From positions 1-64,000 of the forward strand of contig NZ_JNFC01000012.1 in assembly GCF_000756385.1 (NCBI RefSeq): a stretch of DNA of 64,000 nucleotides, read 5' to 3'. Positions within the stretch are counted from its first letter, which is position 1. The number at the start of each line of letters is the position of its first letter. The translations under genes were made by a program, and so were the position numbers. Shown one piece after another: positions 56,501 through 64,000 of this stretch. The notes beneath the pieces are model-generated. The model searched no databases, was not told where the DNA came from, and was given only the letters and a program-made list of their open reading frames with translations. Origin of the DNA: Sphingopyxis sp. LC363 (lineage in GTDB: Bacteria; Pseudomonadota; Alphaproteobacteria; Sphingomonadales; Sphingomonadaceae).

Positions 56501-59500
56501 CGGGCAGGGCATCGTCACCCAGCTCTATTATAATGATGACACCGCCCAGCTTGAGATGCGCGCGGCGAACACGAGCGTCACCAACAGCGGGACGATCCGC
56601 GGCGAGAGCAACGATGCGATCCGGCTGTTCGGCGGCGGCAGCGTGACCAACAGCGGGACGATCGAAGGTACGGGCAGCGATTTTGCCGACGGCGTCACGA
56701 TCCAGGCCTTCGTCGGGCAGGACACGAGCGGCAGCACGATGCTCGGCACGGTCGTCAACGAGGCCGGCGGCACGATCACGGGCGAACGCTATGGCGTGCT
56801 CGCGGTCAGCGGCGCGTCGGTCGACAATGCCGGCACCATCTCGGGCGGCATCGCGGGCGTCATCATCGGCCGCCAGAACAGCGCGGGCAAGGAAGGCGTG
56901 CTGCTCAACAGCGGCACGATCAATGGCGGCGTCCAGATCGACGTCGACAGCGCGGATGCGACGAACAGCGGTTCGATCGTCAGCGAAACCGGCGTCGCCC
57001 TGGCTTCGCTTGGCCAGCTGGACCTGGTCAACAGCGGCACGATCACCGGCGGCAACGGCGTCGCGGCGCAGCTCAGCGCGTTCGACGACACGGTGACGCT
57101 GAAGACCGGCAGCGCGATTTCGGGCCTCGTCGATGCGGGCGACGGTATCGACACGCTGACGCTCGACGGCGACGTGCTCGAACTGACCGAAGCGCAGCAG
57201 CTCACCGCCGCCAACGGCTTCGAGGCGCTCGACGTCGCGGCGGGCTATTGGTCGACGTCGGGCTTCGTCGGCGAATTCGGCAATGTGACGGTCGACGCGG
57301 GTGCGTCGCTCCAGGTCAACGAAGTCGATCTGGGCGAAGAAGGCACCTCGTCGCCGATCCTCACCTCGGCGGTGCGGACCGACGGCCTCCTCGTGCTCAA
57401 CTTCGGTGAGGATGAAACCGTCTCGGCGCTCGACGATCTGACGATCGACGGGGCAGGGCAGCTGCAGCTGATCGGCGACGCCGTGTTCACCGTCGATACC
57501 GCGAATATCGCGCACACCGGCGGCACGATCATCTCGAACGGCGGGCTGGTGCTGACCGGCGTGCTGCAGGGCGACGTCCGGACCGAAGGCGACGGCTTCT
57601 TCGAACTTGGCGCTGGCGGGACCGAGGGCAGCTTCGCGGGCAATATCGTCAACGACGGCCGCTTCGTCTTCAATCGTTCGGACAACTATGACTTCCTCGG
57701 CGATTTCTCGGGCAATGGCGCGCTCGACAAGCTGGGCGACGGCACGCTGACCTTCATGGGCGACTATGCCTTCGAAGGCGTGACGAACATCCTCGGCGGT
57801 TCGGTGCGTATCGGCGGGACGATCGATCCGACGACCGATTTCAATCTCGGCGAGGGCGGCATGCTCGACATCACGGGCAAGGACCAGACGATCGGCGGTC
57901 TCGAGGGTGAAGAAGGTTCGAACGTCGAACTCGGCGACAGCCAGCTGACCGTCGACCAGCCGGGGAATACGTCCTTCGGCGGCGACATCTCGGGAACCGG
58001 CAGCTTCGTCAAACAGGGCGAGGGCACCCTCAACCTGACGGGCAACAACACCTACACCGGCCCCACGTCGGTCGACGGCGGCACCCTCGCGGTGAACGGC
58101 TCGATCGTCTCGCCGGTCACCGTCAACAGCGGCGGCACGCTCGGCGGCAACGGCAGCGTCGGTTCGACCACCGTCGGCGACGGCGGGACGCTCGCGCCGG
58201 GCAATTCGATCGGCCGGCTCACCGTCAACGGCGACCTCGCCTTCGCCGCCGGCTCGACCTATGAGGTCGAAGTCAATGCGGCGGGCGAGGCTGACCGCCT
58301 CGACGCCACCGGCGCGGTCACGATCGACAGCACGGCGAGCGTCGCCGTTCTCGCCGAAGATGGCGAATATGCCGGCCGCACCGACTATGTGATCCTGACC
58401 GGCGCGGGCGGCATCACCGGCACCTTCGGGACGGTGACGAGCGATCTCGCCTTCCTCGATCCGCTGCTGCGCTACGACGCCAATTCGGTGATCCTGTCGC
58501 TCTATCGCAACGACATCGACTTCGCCGACATCGCCATCGGCTTCAACCAGGCGAGCGTCGCGACCGCGGTTCAGGCGCTCGGCATCGACAACCCGCTCTA
58601 CGAAGCGGTGCTGGTCCAGAATGCGGCGACCGCACAGGCGAGCTTCGGCGACCTGTCGGGCGAAATGCTGGCCAGTTCGCTCAGCGGCCTGACCGACGAC
58701 AGCCGGCACCTGCGCAACAGCCTGATGGGGATGAAGGCGCCCGAGGAAAGCGGCGCGTTCGTCTGGGGCTCGGCCTTCGGCGGCTGGGGCGATTTCGACG
58801 CCAATCGCGGCAATTTCGCGATGGACACCGACCACAAGGGGCTGGTCGCGGGGGTCGGTTTCGGCGGCAACGGCTTCGCCGCGGCGCTCTCGGCGGGGAT
58901 CGGCGGTTCGGACTTCCGTTTCGACGGGCGTAATGACCGCACCGAGGTCGACAGCAAATATCTCGCCGCGCATGCCACCTATGGCAGCGGCGAGGGGCTG
59001 CGCGGCACCGTCGGGGTCAGCTACGCCTGGCACGACGTCGACACCAGCCGCAGCATCAGCGGCGCGCCGCTCGCCCAGACGCTGACGTCGAAGCGCGATG
59101 CCGACACGCTGCAGATCTTCGGCGAAATCGGTTATGACATCACCGCCGGCAACACGGCGATCACACCCTTTGCCCGGCTGGCGCATGTCGACACCGGCAG
59201 CGACGCCTTCACCGAAACCGGCGGCAGTGCGGCGCTGACGGTGGGCAAGGCCGACCAGAAGACGACCTTCCTCAGCTTGGGCGCGCGGGCGCAGTTCAAC
59301 GCGGGACAGCCGGGCTTCCAGCCCTATCTGTCGGCGGCGTGGAACCGCGCCTTCAACGATCGCCGCGCCCCGATCGTCTCGCGCTTCGTCGCGGGTGGTC
59401 CGGCGTTCGACATCCTCGGCATCGCGATCCCCAAAAATTCGGCGGAGGTCGAAGCCGGCTTTGAATTCACCACGGGGGCCTTCCGCCTCGGCGCCGCCTA

Positions 59501-59567
59501 TACCGGCACGCTGGCGTCGGATCGCAGCGCCCATGGTGCACGAGTAACTGCGCGCATCGCTTTCTGA
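53586..59567 (+). CDS. giant modular autotransporter (type Va-like), outer membrane
   Basis: 1993 aa. Signal peptide about 1-35 (to AAPAAAQ). The passenger is made of short beta-helix-like repeats with the recurring NSGTI pattern, organised in large modules whose equivalent VNSG codons lie at 54009, 55011, 55800 and 56580 (periods 1002, 789 and 780 nt). PATR-type motifs follow (GTGSFVKQGEGTLNLTGNN). The C-terminal autotransporter beta-barrel (about the last 280 aa, WGSAFGGWGDFD onwards) ends in ARIAF. Start at 53586 after GGGGAGTC. No protease or lipase motif seen, so probably an adhesin or surface-layer-like fibre. Confidence 0.93.
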   Translation: MSRISKSRLLATSAIVGLSIGQIAAPAAAQQSFGIHNDQPETLEIVVAEDEDVEGLDIGIYADNGPVTVDNAGDVRGDGTSLGSIDSRPSGGIVIAQPGSSVTNSGTIAGGSNGIVTSYFFSEDENDNELPPEARAADTTVVNTGLIRGDAGTGVGLTGGGSVTNSGTIQGFSGNVGNGAQGVGVAISEFADRIAEGVTGVGTIANSETGLIEGTTFGAVLQGGGTIDNAGVIRSTGTPNPATPGISPFGIILTASPDQVGRTATVNNSGTVSGFLGVLAGGSLDTAVINNSGTINAVTTAIFANLSGDLVVNNEAGGEIISNGFIAINSAGGTLTLDNEGLVRSNANTAISVGTPGASITNSGTIAGGGSDGIYTNADGVTTIDNAEDGTITGAASGVHAELGGLELTNAGTIHGDGINPGFDAPPDAGVTISGGPSSVVNSGSITGNRFGITTANYFNAATGQLQGLATGTTVVNSGTIYGYNDDGVRLIGGGSVTNSGEIGGQIDAFADGVSMFAYTDQANEDYSALVTNETEGRIIGVRFGVILSGGGEVVNDGEIIGASGGVYIQGTALNTDPNEERSGLTANVVNRGTITGLGDFGGTGTEGYGVGFGSDMSTATLVNSGTISSEFAEGVSHGSLADLTITNEEGGVITGATSGIYSGASGTLTVDNAGTIRGNGAYDGFAAPPDAGITIGTASSSVTNSGIISGAGAGITTASLFDEEINALVGLAVGTEITNSGSILGETNDGVRLIGGGTVTNSGTIRGEGTAFSDGVSMYAFTDQANEDFSASVVNAEGGEIEGTRFGIILSGGGAVENAGDITGGDGGMFIQGTAINTDPGEDRSGLTASVVNSGTISGTRADGLNGYGVGFGSDLSTATLDNSGTISSVAAAGVFHGTLGDVTITNAADGEITGGAYGVLADGAGSLTLVNAGTIRGEGAYEGADRPAEAGVPITSANAVIENSGIISSAGQGIVTQLYYNDDTAQLEMRAANTSVTNSGTIRGESNDAIRLFGGGSVTNSGTIEGTGSDFADGVTIQAFVGQDTSGSTMLGTVVNEAGGTITGERYGVLAVSGASVDNAGTISGGIAGVIIGRQNSAGKEGVLLNSGTINGGVQIDVDSADATNSGSIVSETGVALASLGQLDLVNSGTITGGNGVAAQLSAFDDTVTLKTGSAISGLVDAGDGIDTLTLDGDVLELTEAQQLTAANGFEALDVAAGYWSTSGFVGEFGNVTVDAGASLQVNEVDLGEEGTSSPILTSAVRTDGLLVLNFGEDETVSALDDLTIDGAGQLQLIGDAVFTVDTANIAHTGGTIISNGGLVLTGVLQGDVRTEGDGFFELGAGGTEGSFAGNIVNDGRFVFNRSDNYDFLGDFSGNGALDKLGDGTLTFMGDYAFEGVTNILGGSVRIGGTIDPTTDFNLGEGGMLDITGKDQTIGGLEGEEGSNVELGDSQLTVDQPGNTSFGGDISGTGSFVKQGEGTLNLTGNNTYTGPTSVDGGTLAVNGSIVSPVTVNSGGTLGGNGSVGSTTVGDGGTLAPGNSIGRLTVNGDLAFAAGSTYEVEVNAAGEADRLDATGAVTIDSTASVAVLAEDGEYAGRTDYVILTGAGGITGTFGTVTSDLAFLDPLLRYDANSVILSLYRNDIDFADIAIGFNQASVATAVQALGIDNPLYEAVLVQNAATAQASFGDLSGEMLASSLSGLTDDSRHLRNSLMGMKAPEESGAFVWGSAFGGWGDFDANRGNFAMDTDHKGLVAGVGFGGNGFAAALSAGIGGSDFRFDGRNDRTEVDSKYLAAHATYGSGEGLRGTVGVSYAWHDVDTSRSISGAPLAQTLTSKRDADTLQIFGEIGYDITAGNTAITPFARLAHVDTGSDAFTETGGSAALTVGKADQKTTFLSLGARAQFNAGQPGFQPYLSAAWNRAFNDRRAPIVSRFVAGGPAFDILGIAIPKNSAEVEAGFEFTTGAFRLGAAYTGTLASDRSAHGARVTARIAF

Positions 59568-59600
59568 TAGCGACCCGATCGGAAGCGGTTCACGCAGTTT

Positions 59601-59640
59601 GAGGCCGAGGCAACTTAGGTTGCCTCGGCCTCATCCTTTA
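59601..59640 (+). terminator. terminator of the autotransporter gene
   Basis: GAGGCCGAGGCAAC-TTAG-GTTGCCTCGGCCTC, perfect 14-bp stem followed by ATCCTTTA; the T tract is weak. It lies 33 nt after the stop. Confidence 0.75.
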
Positions 59641-59647
59641 ATTGCAT

Positions 59648-59675
59648 CGTCATCCCGGCCTTCGCCGGGATGACG
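59648..59675. repeat. REP-like hairpin, family C
   Basis: CGTCATCCCGGC-CTTC-GCCGGGATGACG, identical stem to 10352-10379. Between convergent genes. Confidence 0.8.
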
Positions 59676-59712
59676 AGCTATGGAATAACGGTGTTTCGGT
59701 CTATTCCGATCA

Positions 59713-62700
59713 CTAGAACTTCACGCTCAGTCCGGCAGTGATCCGGCGATCGGTCAGGCCCTGGAAGCAGAGCAGCGCCTTGTTGTTGACGCAATATTGG
59801 TTCTGGTCGCCGCGCAGCAGGTTGATGCCCTCGACGCCGACATTGATGTGATCGTTGATGTCGTAATTGATGCTGGCGTTGAGTTGGCCCCGCGCGCCGT
59901 TGATCAGCGGCAGGCCGAAGAAGAAGGGATCGTCCGACACATAGCTCGACCGCCACGTATAACGCACGCGCGCATTGAGCCCGTATTTGTCGTAGAACAG
60001 CGTCGCATTATAGGCATATTTAGACAGATTGGTCAGCGAGATCAGGTCCTGCGAACCCGGATAGCCGAGCTGGGTGAAGACCGTCCGCGGCCCGTCGGCG
60101 GTGCGATATTCGCGCGCCGAGCCGCCCGCCTTCTGATAGGTGAAATTGCCGATAAAGCCGAAGCCCGAGGCGAAGCCGAGCACGTCCTCCCACGCCGAAA
60201 GATCGTGCTGGAACGCGACCTCGACGCCGGTTTGCGTCGTCGTGCCCGGAACGTTGAAGGTCGAACTGCGCGGAACGCAGATGCCGACGCCCTGAATCGG
60301 GTTGTTGATGTTGCGGTTGGCGATCGGATTATAGATGCCGCCGTCGGGGCAAGAGGGGTCGATCGAAATATTGAGGTTGCCGTCGGCGTCGAGATTCGGC
60401 GCCGGATCTTCCTGCCGCTGCGCGAACAAATTGGTGCGGCTCTTGTGGAAGAAGCCGATGCTGATCAGGCTCGACGGCGCGAAATAATATTCGCCCGACA
60501 GGTCGAACGACCACACCGCTTCGGGAACGAGGTCGGGATTGCCCACCGCGACCGGCGTGTTCGCGCCGGTGCCGAAAGAGAAGGAGGTCGACAGCGTGTC
60601 GAAATTCGGGCGGCGAATGTCGCGCGCGATGCCGGCGCGGACGAGGAAGCGGTCGGCGGGTTCGAGCACGAGGTTGAAGCGCGGCAACAGGAAGTTGTAC
60701 GAGCTTTTGGCGACGGTCTGCCCCGTGACCTCGCCGTTCGCGATATTGTTGCCGGTCGAGGACAGGCTGGTGTGCAGCCAGCGCACGCCCGCGTTGCCGC
60801 GCACCGGCATGCCGGCGATCTCGCCCTCCATATTCGCCTGAAAATAGGCGGCATTCGTCGTTTCCTTGATCTTGAAAAAGCCCGCGAAGGATTCGGTCGG
60901 CGTCACCAGCGACGCGATGGGCGGCCCCTGCGTCGCGGCGGCGTTGCTCGCGTCGATCGCGGCGTTGAGTGCGTCGAGCACTTTCGCCGGATCGTCGAAC
61001 GCCAGCCCGCCGTCGATCAGCAGAAAATCGGGGAAATAGAGCCGGCGCCCGTCGGCCGCGTTGAAGTTGCTCGGCCCCGGGATCAATATGTCCGAAAACA
61101 GGTCGCCCGACGGCCGGTTCCATGCGCTGGTCGTGTTGGTCAGGCTGACATTTCGTGAAAATTCGTTGTTTTCCGCCGAGGTGCGGTTCCAGCGATAGCC
61201 GAAATCGATCGAAGTGACGAACGGGTTGAGATCGCTCGTATCATAGGAGAAATCGAGGCGCGCCGCCCTTTCCTGATTGTCGGTCGTGTTCGCGCCCTGC
61301 GCCACTTGCTGCAGCTGGTAATTGGCGGGATCGAGCAATTGCGCCGTCGTCGGCGCGAAGGGGCTCGCCTGGTCGATGCCGAACTGCAGTGTGCCGCCGC
61401 GCAGGTCGAATTCGATCGGCACGCCATTGTCGATGCTGCGTCCGATTTGCGGCTGCGGGCCGTTGGGGTTGATGAAATCGAGCGTTGTCGAAAAGTTCGG
61501 GAAATCCGATTTCGAGGTCGATAGCGCTACTTCCGCGCGCATCCTCAGCTTGTCGGTTACCTGCCAGTCGGTGCCAAAGTCGAACACCCGGCTTTTGGTG
61601 ACGCGCGCTCCGGTGTCGCTCGACGTGCGCATATTCGGATCGATCACCGTTCCGGTGCTGCCGCCGATACCGAGCGTGCCCGCGACCGTCGCATCGACGC
61701 TGCCAAGGTCGATCGGGCCGTCGGGGCCGTCGAGCGTGCCCCAGTTGACGGTCTCGAACGCGCTATTGTCGGTCGCGTCGACGACCGACGGCGTCGCGGT
61801 GCCCGAAATCTGCACGCGGTGGCTTTGCTGCCCGCGCGTCTGGTTGTTGAGCGTCGCGTCGAAATAGAATTTCAGGTCGTCGTTCGGCTTCCATTCCAGC
61901 GCGGCGGTGCCATTGTAGGTTTCATATTCGTAATTCTCCAATCCCTGCTGAAGGAACTGGATGCGCAGAAAGGGAAAGGCCTCGGCGCTTGGGCCCGATC
62001 CGGGAAGGACGACCGCGTCGCGGTCGACGCGCGGTTTGAACGCGGCGACGTCCTGCCGGGCATAGCTGCCGCTCAAGACGATGCCGATTTCGCCGATGCC
62101 GGTGTCCCAATTGCTGCCGACCGTCGCCGACAGCCGCGGCAGGGTCGACTTCGACAGGTCGCTGTTTTCCATCTGCGCGCGCGCGGCGATCAGCGGTTCC
62201 TTGAGGTCGAGCGGGCGGATCGTCCGCAGGTTGATCGTGCCGCCGACCGACCCCTCGATCGTCTGCGCGGTCGGGACCTTGGTGACTTCGACCGAGGCGA
62301 TCAGCGCAGCGGGCAGATCCTCGAAACTGATGCCCGAGCGGCCGGCGCCTGATCCGACGGTCGACACGCCGTTGATTTCGGTGCGGTTGGCGTCGGTACC
62401 GCGGATCTGCACCGCATTGCCGACGCCGGCTTGCCGGGTGATCTGGACCCCGGTGACATTCTCCAGCACTTCGGCCAAATTCTGGTCGGGCAGTTTGCCG
62501 ATATCTTCGGCTTGGATGACCTCGACGATATTGTCGGAGGTGCGCTTTTCGCCCAGCGCGGTGGCAAGGGAACTGCGGATGCCCGTGACGACAATCGCGT
62601 CATCGACCGCCTCATCGGCGGGGGCATCGTCCGACGCCCTATCCTGCGCGAACGCGGGAATGGCGAGCATCGCCAAGGCCGTCGTGCCCAACAAGGTCGC

Positions 62701-62751
62701 CGCGAAATTCATTCTGCCGCGCGAAACGCGCACGAGGCTGCCCCGAATCAT
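59713..62751 (-). CDS. TonB-dependent receptor, Xanthomonas/Caulobacter type (probable alginate oligomer uptake)
   Basis: 1012 aa. Signal peptide ending AIPAFAQ, TonB box-like DDAIVVTGIRSSL, plug with NIVEVIQAEDIGKLPDQNLAEVL, RGTDANRTEINGV and ISFEDLPAALIASVEVTKVPT, large barrel ending TAGLSVKF. The plug motifs are those of the TIGR01782 glycan-importer group. The ATG at 62751 follows GGGAGAG; a GTG at 62757 is weaker. Divergent from a PL6 alginate lyase across a palindromic operator, which suggests alginate or its oligomers as cargo. Confidence 0.88.
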   Translation of the reverse strand: MIRGSLVRVSRGRMNFAATLLGTTALAMLAIPAFAQDRASDDAPADEAVDDAIVVTGIRSSLATALGEKRTSDNIVEVIQAEDIGKLPDQNLAEVLENVTGVQITRQAGVGNAVQIRGTDANRTEINGVSTVGSGAGRSGISFEDLPAALIASVEVTKVPTAQTIEGSVGGTINLRTIRPLDLKEPLIAARAQMENSDLSKSTLPRLSATVGSNWDTGIGEIGIVLSGSYARQDVAAFKPRVDRDAVVLPGSGPSAEAFPFLRIQFLQQGLENYEYETYNGTAALEWKPNDDLKFYFDATLNNQTRGQQSHRVQISGTATPSVVDATDNSAFETVNWGTLDGPDGPIDLGSVDATVAGTLGIGGSTGTVIDPNMRTSSDTGARVTKSRVFDFGTDWQVTDKLRMRAEVALSTSKSDFPNFSTTLDFINPNGPQPQIGRSIDNGVPIEFDLRGGTLQFGIDQASPFAPTTAQLLDPANYQLQQVAQGANTTDNQERAARLDFSYDTSDLNPFVTSIDFGYRWNRTSAENNEFSRNVSLTNTTSAWNRPSGDLFSDILIPGPSNFNAADGRRLYFPDFLLIDGGLAFDDPAKVLDALNAAIDASNAAATQGPPIASLVTPTESFAGFFKIKETTNAAYFQANMEGEIAGMPVRGNAGVRWLHTSLSSTGNNIANGEVTGQTVAKSSYNFLLPRFNLVLEPADRFLVRAGIARDIRRPNFDTLSTSFSFGTGANTPVAVGNPDLVPEAVWSFDLSGEYYFAPSSLISIGFFHKSRTNLFAQRQEDPAPNLDADGNLNISIDPSCPDGGIYNPIANRNINNPIQGVGICVPRSSTFNVPGTTTQTGVEVAFQHDLSAWEDVLGFASGFGFIGNFTYQKAGGSAREYRTADGPRTVFTQLGYPGSQDLISLTNLSKYAYNATLFYDKYGLNARVRYTWRSSYVSDDPFFFGLPLINGARGQLNASINYDINDHINVGVEGINLLRGDQNQYCVNNKALLCFQGLTDRRITAGLSVKF

Positions 62752-62801
62752 TCCCACTCTCCCTGTTTGCCTTGTTTGGAGAGAGGCTCTTCCTGTCAGA
62801 C

Positions 62802-62845
62802 CAATATGTCAACCCATGATTCATACCATATCTGGGTTGATATTG
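62802..62845. promoter_or_regulatory. palindromic operator between TonB receptor and alginate lyase
   Basis: TCAACCCA-N16-TGGGTTGA (62809-62816/62833-62840), flanked by CAATA/TATTG that extend the symmetry with a 2-nt offset. The spacer contains ATGATTCAT. The right arm overlaps a possible -35 (TTGATA, 62837) of the lyase promoter with TATAGG at 62858. A repressor bound here could control both divergent genes. Confidence 0.6.
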
Positions 62846-62898
62846 TCCTACCTCTTGTATAGGCCAATGGCCAAGAATCATAAAAAGGGTGAGGCGCG

Positions 62899-64000
62899 GT
62901 GCAGATAAGGGCGATTCTAACGATAGTGATGTTGGCATCGACGGCGCATCCCGCGTGGGCGCGCGACCTGCTCGTGGCCGATCAGGCGCAATATAAGGCG
63001 GCGGTCAAAAAGGCGCAGCCGGGCGACGCGATTGTCCTCGCCGAAGGCGAGTGGCGCGATTTCCAGATCGTCTTCACCGGCACCGGCACCGCCGCCAAGC
63101 CGATCGCGCTGACCGCTGAGACCAAGGGCAAGGTGCTGATCACCGGCCAGTCGAACCTGCGCATCGGCGGAAAGCATCTTCTCGTTTCGGGTCTCGTCTT
63201 CAAAAATGGCGCGAGCCCGACCCGCGAAGTCATCAGCTTCCGCCGCGATTCCAAAACGCTCGCCACCGACAGCCGAATTACCGAGACTGTCATCGACGGC
63301 TTCAGCAAGGCCGACCGCCGCGCCGAGGATATTTGGGTCGCGCTTTACGGCACCGGCAACCGCGTCGATCATTCGCATTTCGAGGGCAAGACCAACGCCG
63401 GCGTGACGCTCGCGGTGATCCGCCGCGCGGGCGACCCGCTCGATAACGGCCACCGCATCGATCACAATTATTTCGGCCCGCGTCCGCCGCTGGGATCGAA
63501 CGGCGGAGAGACGATCCGCATCGGCACCAGCGAGGAATCGCTGTCCGACAGCCATACGATCGTCGAACGCAACATCTTCGACCGGACGAGTGGCGAGGTC
63601 GAGATCGTCTCTGTCAAGTCGGGCGGCAATATCATCCGCGAAAATCTGGTGCTCGAAGCGCAGGGTGCCTTCGTGCTCCGCCACGGCAACGGCAATCTCG
63701 TCGAGCGCAACATCTTCTTCGGCAAGGGCGTGCCCGACACCGGCGGCGTGCGCGTGATCAACCGCGATCAGATCGTGCGCGACAATTATTTCGAAGGGCT
63801 CGCGGGCAGCTCGTTCAAAAGCGCGATCACCGTGATGAACGGCGTGCCCAATTCGGTGATCAACCGCTATCATCGGGTCGCGAACGCGCGGATCGAGCGC
63901 AACAGCCTCATCGACGTCGCGCGCATCACCCTGGCGGCGGGCGCCGACGCCGAACGTTCGGCGCCGCCCGTGGACAGCAAATTCGAGCGCAATCTGATCG
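62899..64000 (+). CDS. PL6 family alginate lyase (3' truncated by window)
   Basis: Secreted polysaccharide lyase with the chondroitinase B/PL6 beta-helix pattern. GTG start at 62899 after GGGTGAGG, with a signal peptide (MLASTAHPAWA end). NGGETIRIGTS, catalytic Lys240 (SVKSGGN) and Arg261 (LRHGNGN) with the 21-residue spacing of the family, and the calcium-binding Glu233/Glu235 (SGEVEI). Cleaves alginate by beta-elimination, presumably in the periplasm. An in-frame TGA precedes, so no longer start. The end lies beyond the window. Confidence 0.88.
   Translation, partial: MQIRAILTIVMLASTAHPAWARDLLVADQAQYKAAVKKAQPGDAIVLAEGEWRDFQIVFTGTGTAAKPIALTAETKGKVLITGQSNLRIGGKHLLVSGLVFKNGASPTREVISFRRDSKTLATDSRITETVIDGFSKADRRAEDIWVALYGTGNRVDHSHFEGKTNAGVTLAVIRRAGDPLDNGHRIDHNYFGPRPPLGSNGGETIRIGTSEESLSDSHTIVERNIFDRTSGEVEIVSVKSGGNIIRENLVLEAQGAFVLRHGNGNLVERNIFFGKGVPDTGGVRVINRDQIVRDNYFEGLAGSSFKSAITVMNGVPNSVINRYHRVANARIERNSLIDVARITLAAGADAERSAPPVDSKFERNLI

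Noticed and set aside
53900-57000. CRISPR-like regular repeats
   Set aside because: The repeats are degenerate NSGTI codon repeats inside one open frame (autotransporter passenger), without constant repeat length or unique spacers.
53580-59534. Antisense open frame of about 1984 codons opposite the autotransporter
   Set aside because: Frame without stops is a side effect of GC-rich, repetitive codon use on the other strand; no start context, no domain, and its sequence is biased to Asp/Arg/Ala like all such shadows.

Overview
The window is GC-rich chromosomal DNA from an alphaproteobacterium of the order Sphingomonadales. The content (exosortase A with its amidotransferase, a complete dcw cluster, split glycine decarboxylase, TonB receptors of the Xanthomonas/Caulobacter type, a PL6 alginate lyase) most resembles Sphingopyxis or a close relative. 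The genus is an inference from gene content and order; no 16S gene is present.

Layout. 1-3152: end of an exopolysaccharide/PEP-CTERM locus (exosortase A with a C-terminal EpsI-like domain, then an asparagine-synthase-like amidotransferase). 3452-4700 (minus): rpsF-rpsR-rplI. 5102-7523: divergent Mpl-like Mur ligase and LD-carboxypeptidase, a plausible murein-recycling pair. 7568-9752: fabD and fabG, separated by a GxxExxY (PD-(D/E)XK-like) gene inside a cassette with perfect 29-bp inverted ends. 9785-15260: small secreted protein, a zinc-type TonB receptor with an acidic/His-rich loop, cysK and two unknown membrane proteins. 15538-34009: the division and cell-wall cluster mraZ-rsmH-ftsL-ftsI-murE-murF-mraY-murD-ftsW-murG-murC-murB-ddl-ftsQ-ftsA-ftsZ, almost entirely linked by 1-4 nt overlaps, followed by a TPR/SPOR protein (34070-35809). 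35970-37919: dGTPase-like protein and an NAD(P)-binding protein. 37972-43490: tandem glycine riboswitch, then gcvT-gcvH-(GT-A-like glycosyltransferase)-gcvPA-gcvPB. 43633-48505: ABA4-like membrane protein, DUF938 methyltransferase, AMP-dependent acyl-CoA ligase, a frameshifted small gene, and on minus a GST and an EamA permease. 48598-48673: tRNA-Trp(CCA). 48942-53225: CPA1 antiporter, then a LuxR-type response regulator and a 7TMR-DISM histidine kinase that converge and overlap by 15 bp. 53586-59567: giant modular autotransporter. 59713-64000: TonB receptor divergent from a PL6 alginate lyase that runs off the window, an alginate-utilisation locus.

How the parts work together. The dcw cluster makes UDP-MurNAc-pentapeptide and lipid II and builds the divisome. 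Its mraZ leader carries CCC units at an exact 10-bp period (MraZ-operator-like) and three GANTC sites (possible CcrM/GcrA cell-cycle control). The riboswitch gates glycine cleavage. The terminal TonB receptor/lyase pair would import and depolymerise alginate.

Intergenic space is rich in inverted-repeat families. At three genes (LD-carboxypeptidase, dgt, the glycosyltransferase in the gcv operon) the 3' arm of such a hairpin supplies or adjoins the Shine-Dalgarno sequence. The least explained features are the GxxExxY cassette and its gene-less relative, the inverted mraZ repeat array, the glycosyltransferase inside the gcv operon, the overlapping kinase/regulator pair, and the operator-like palindrome between the alginate genes.
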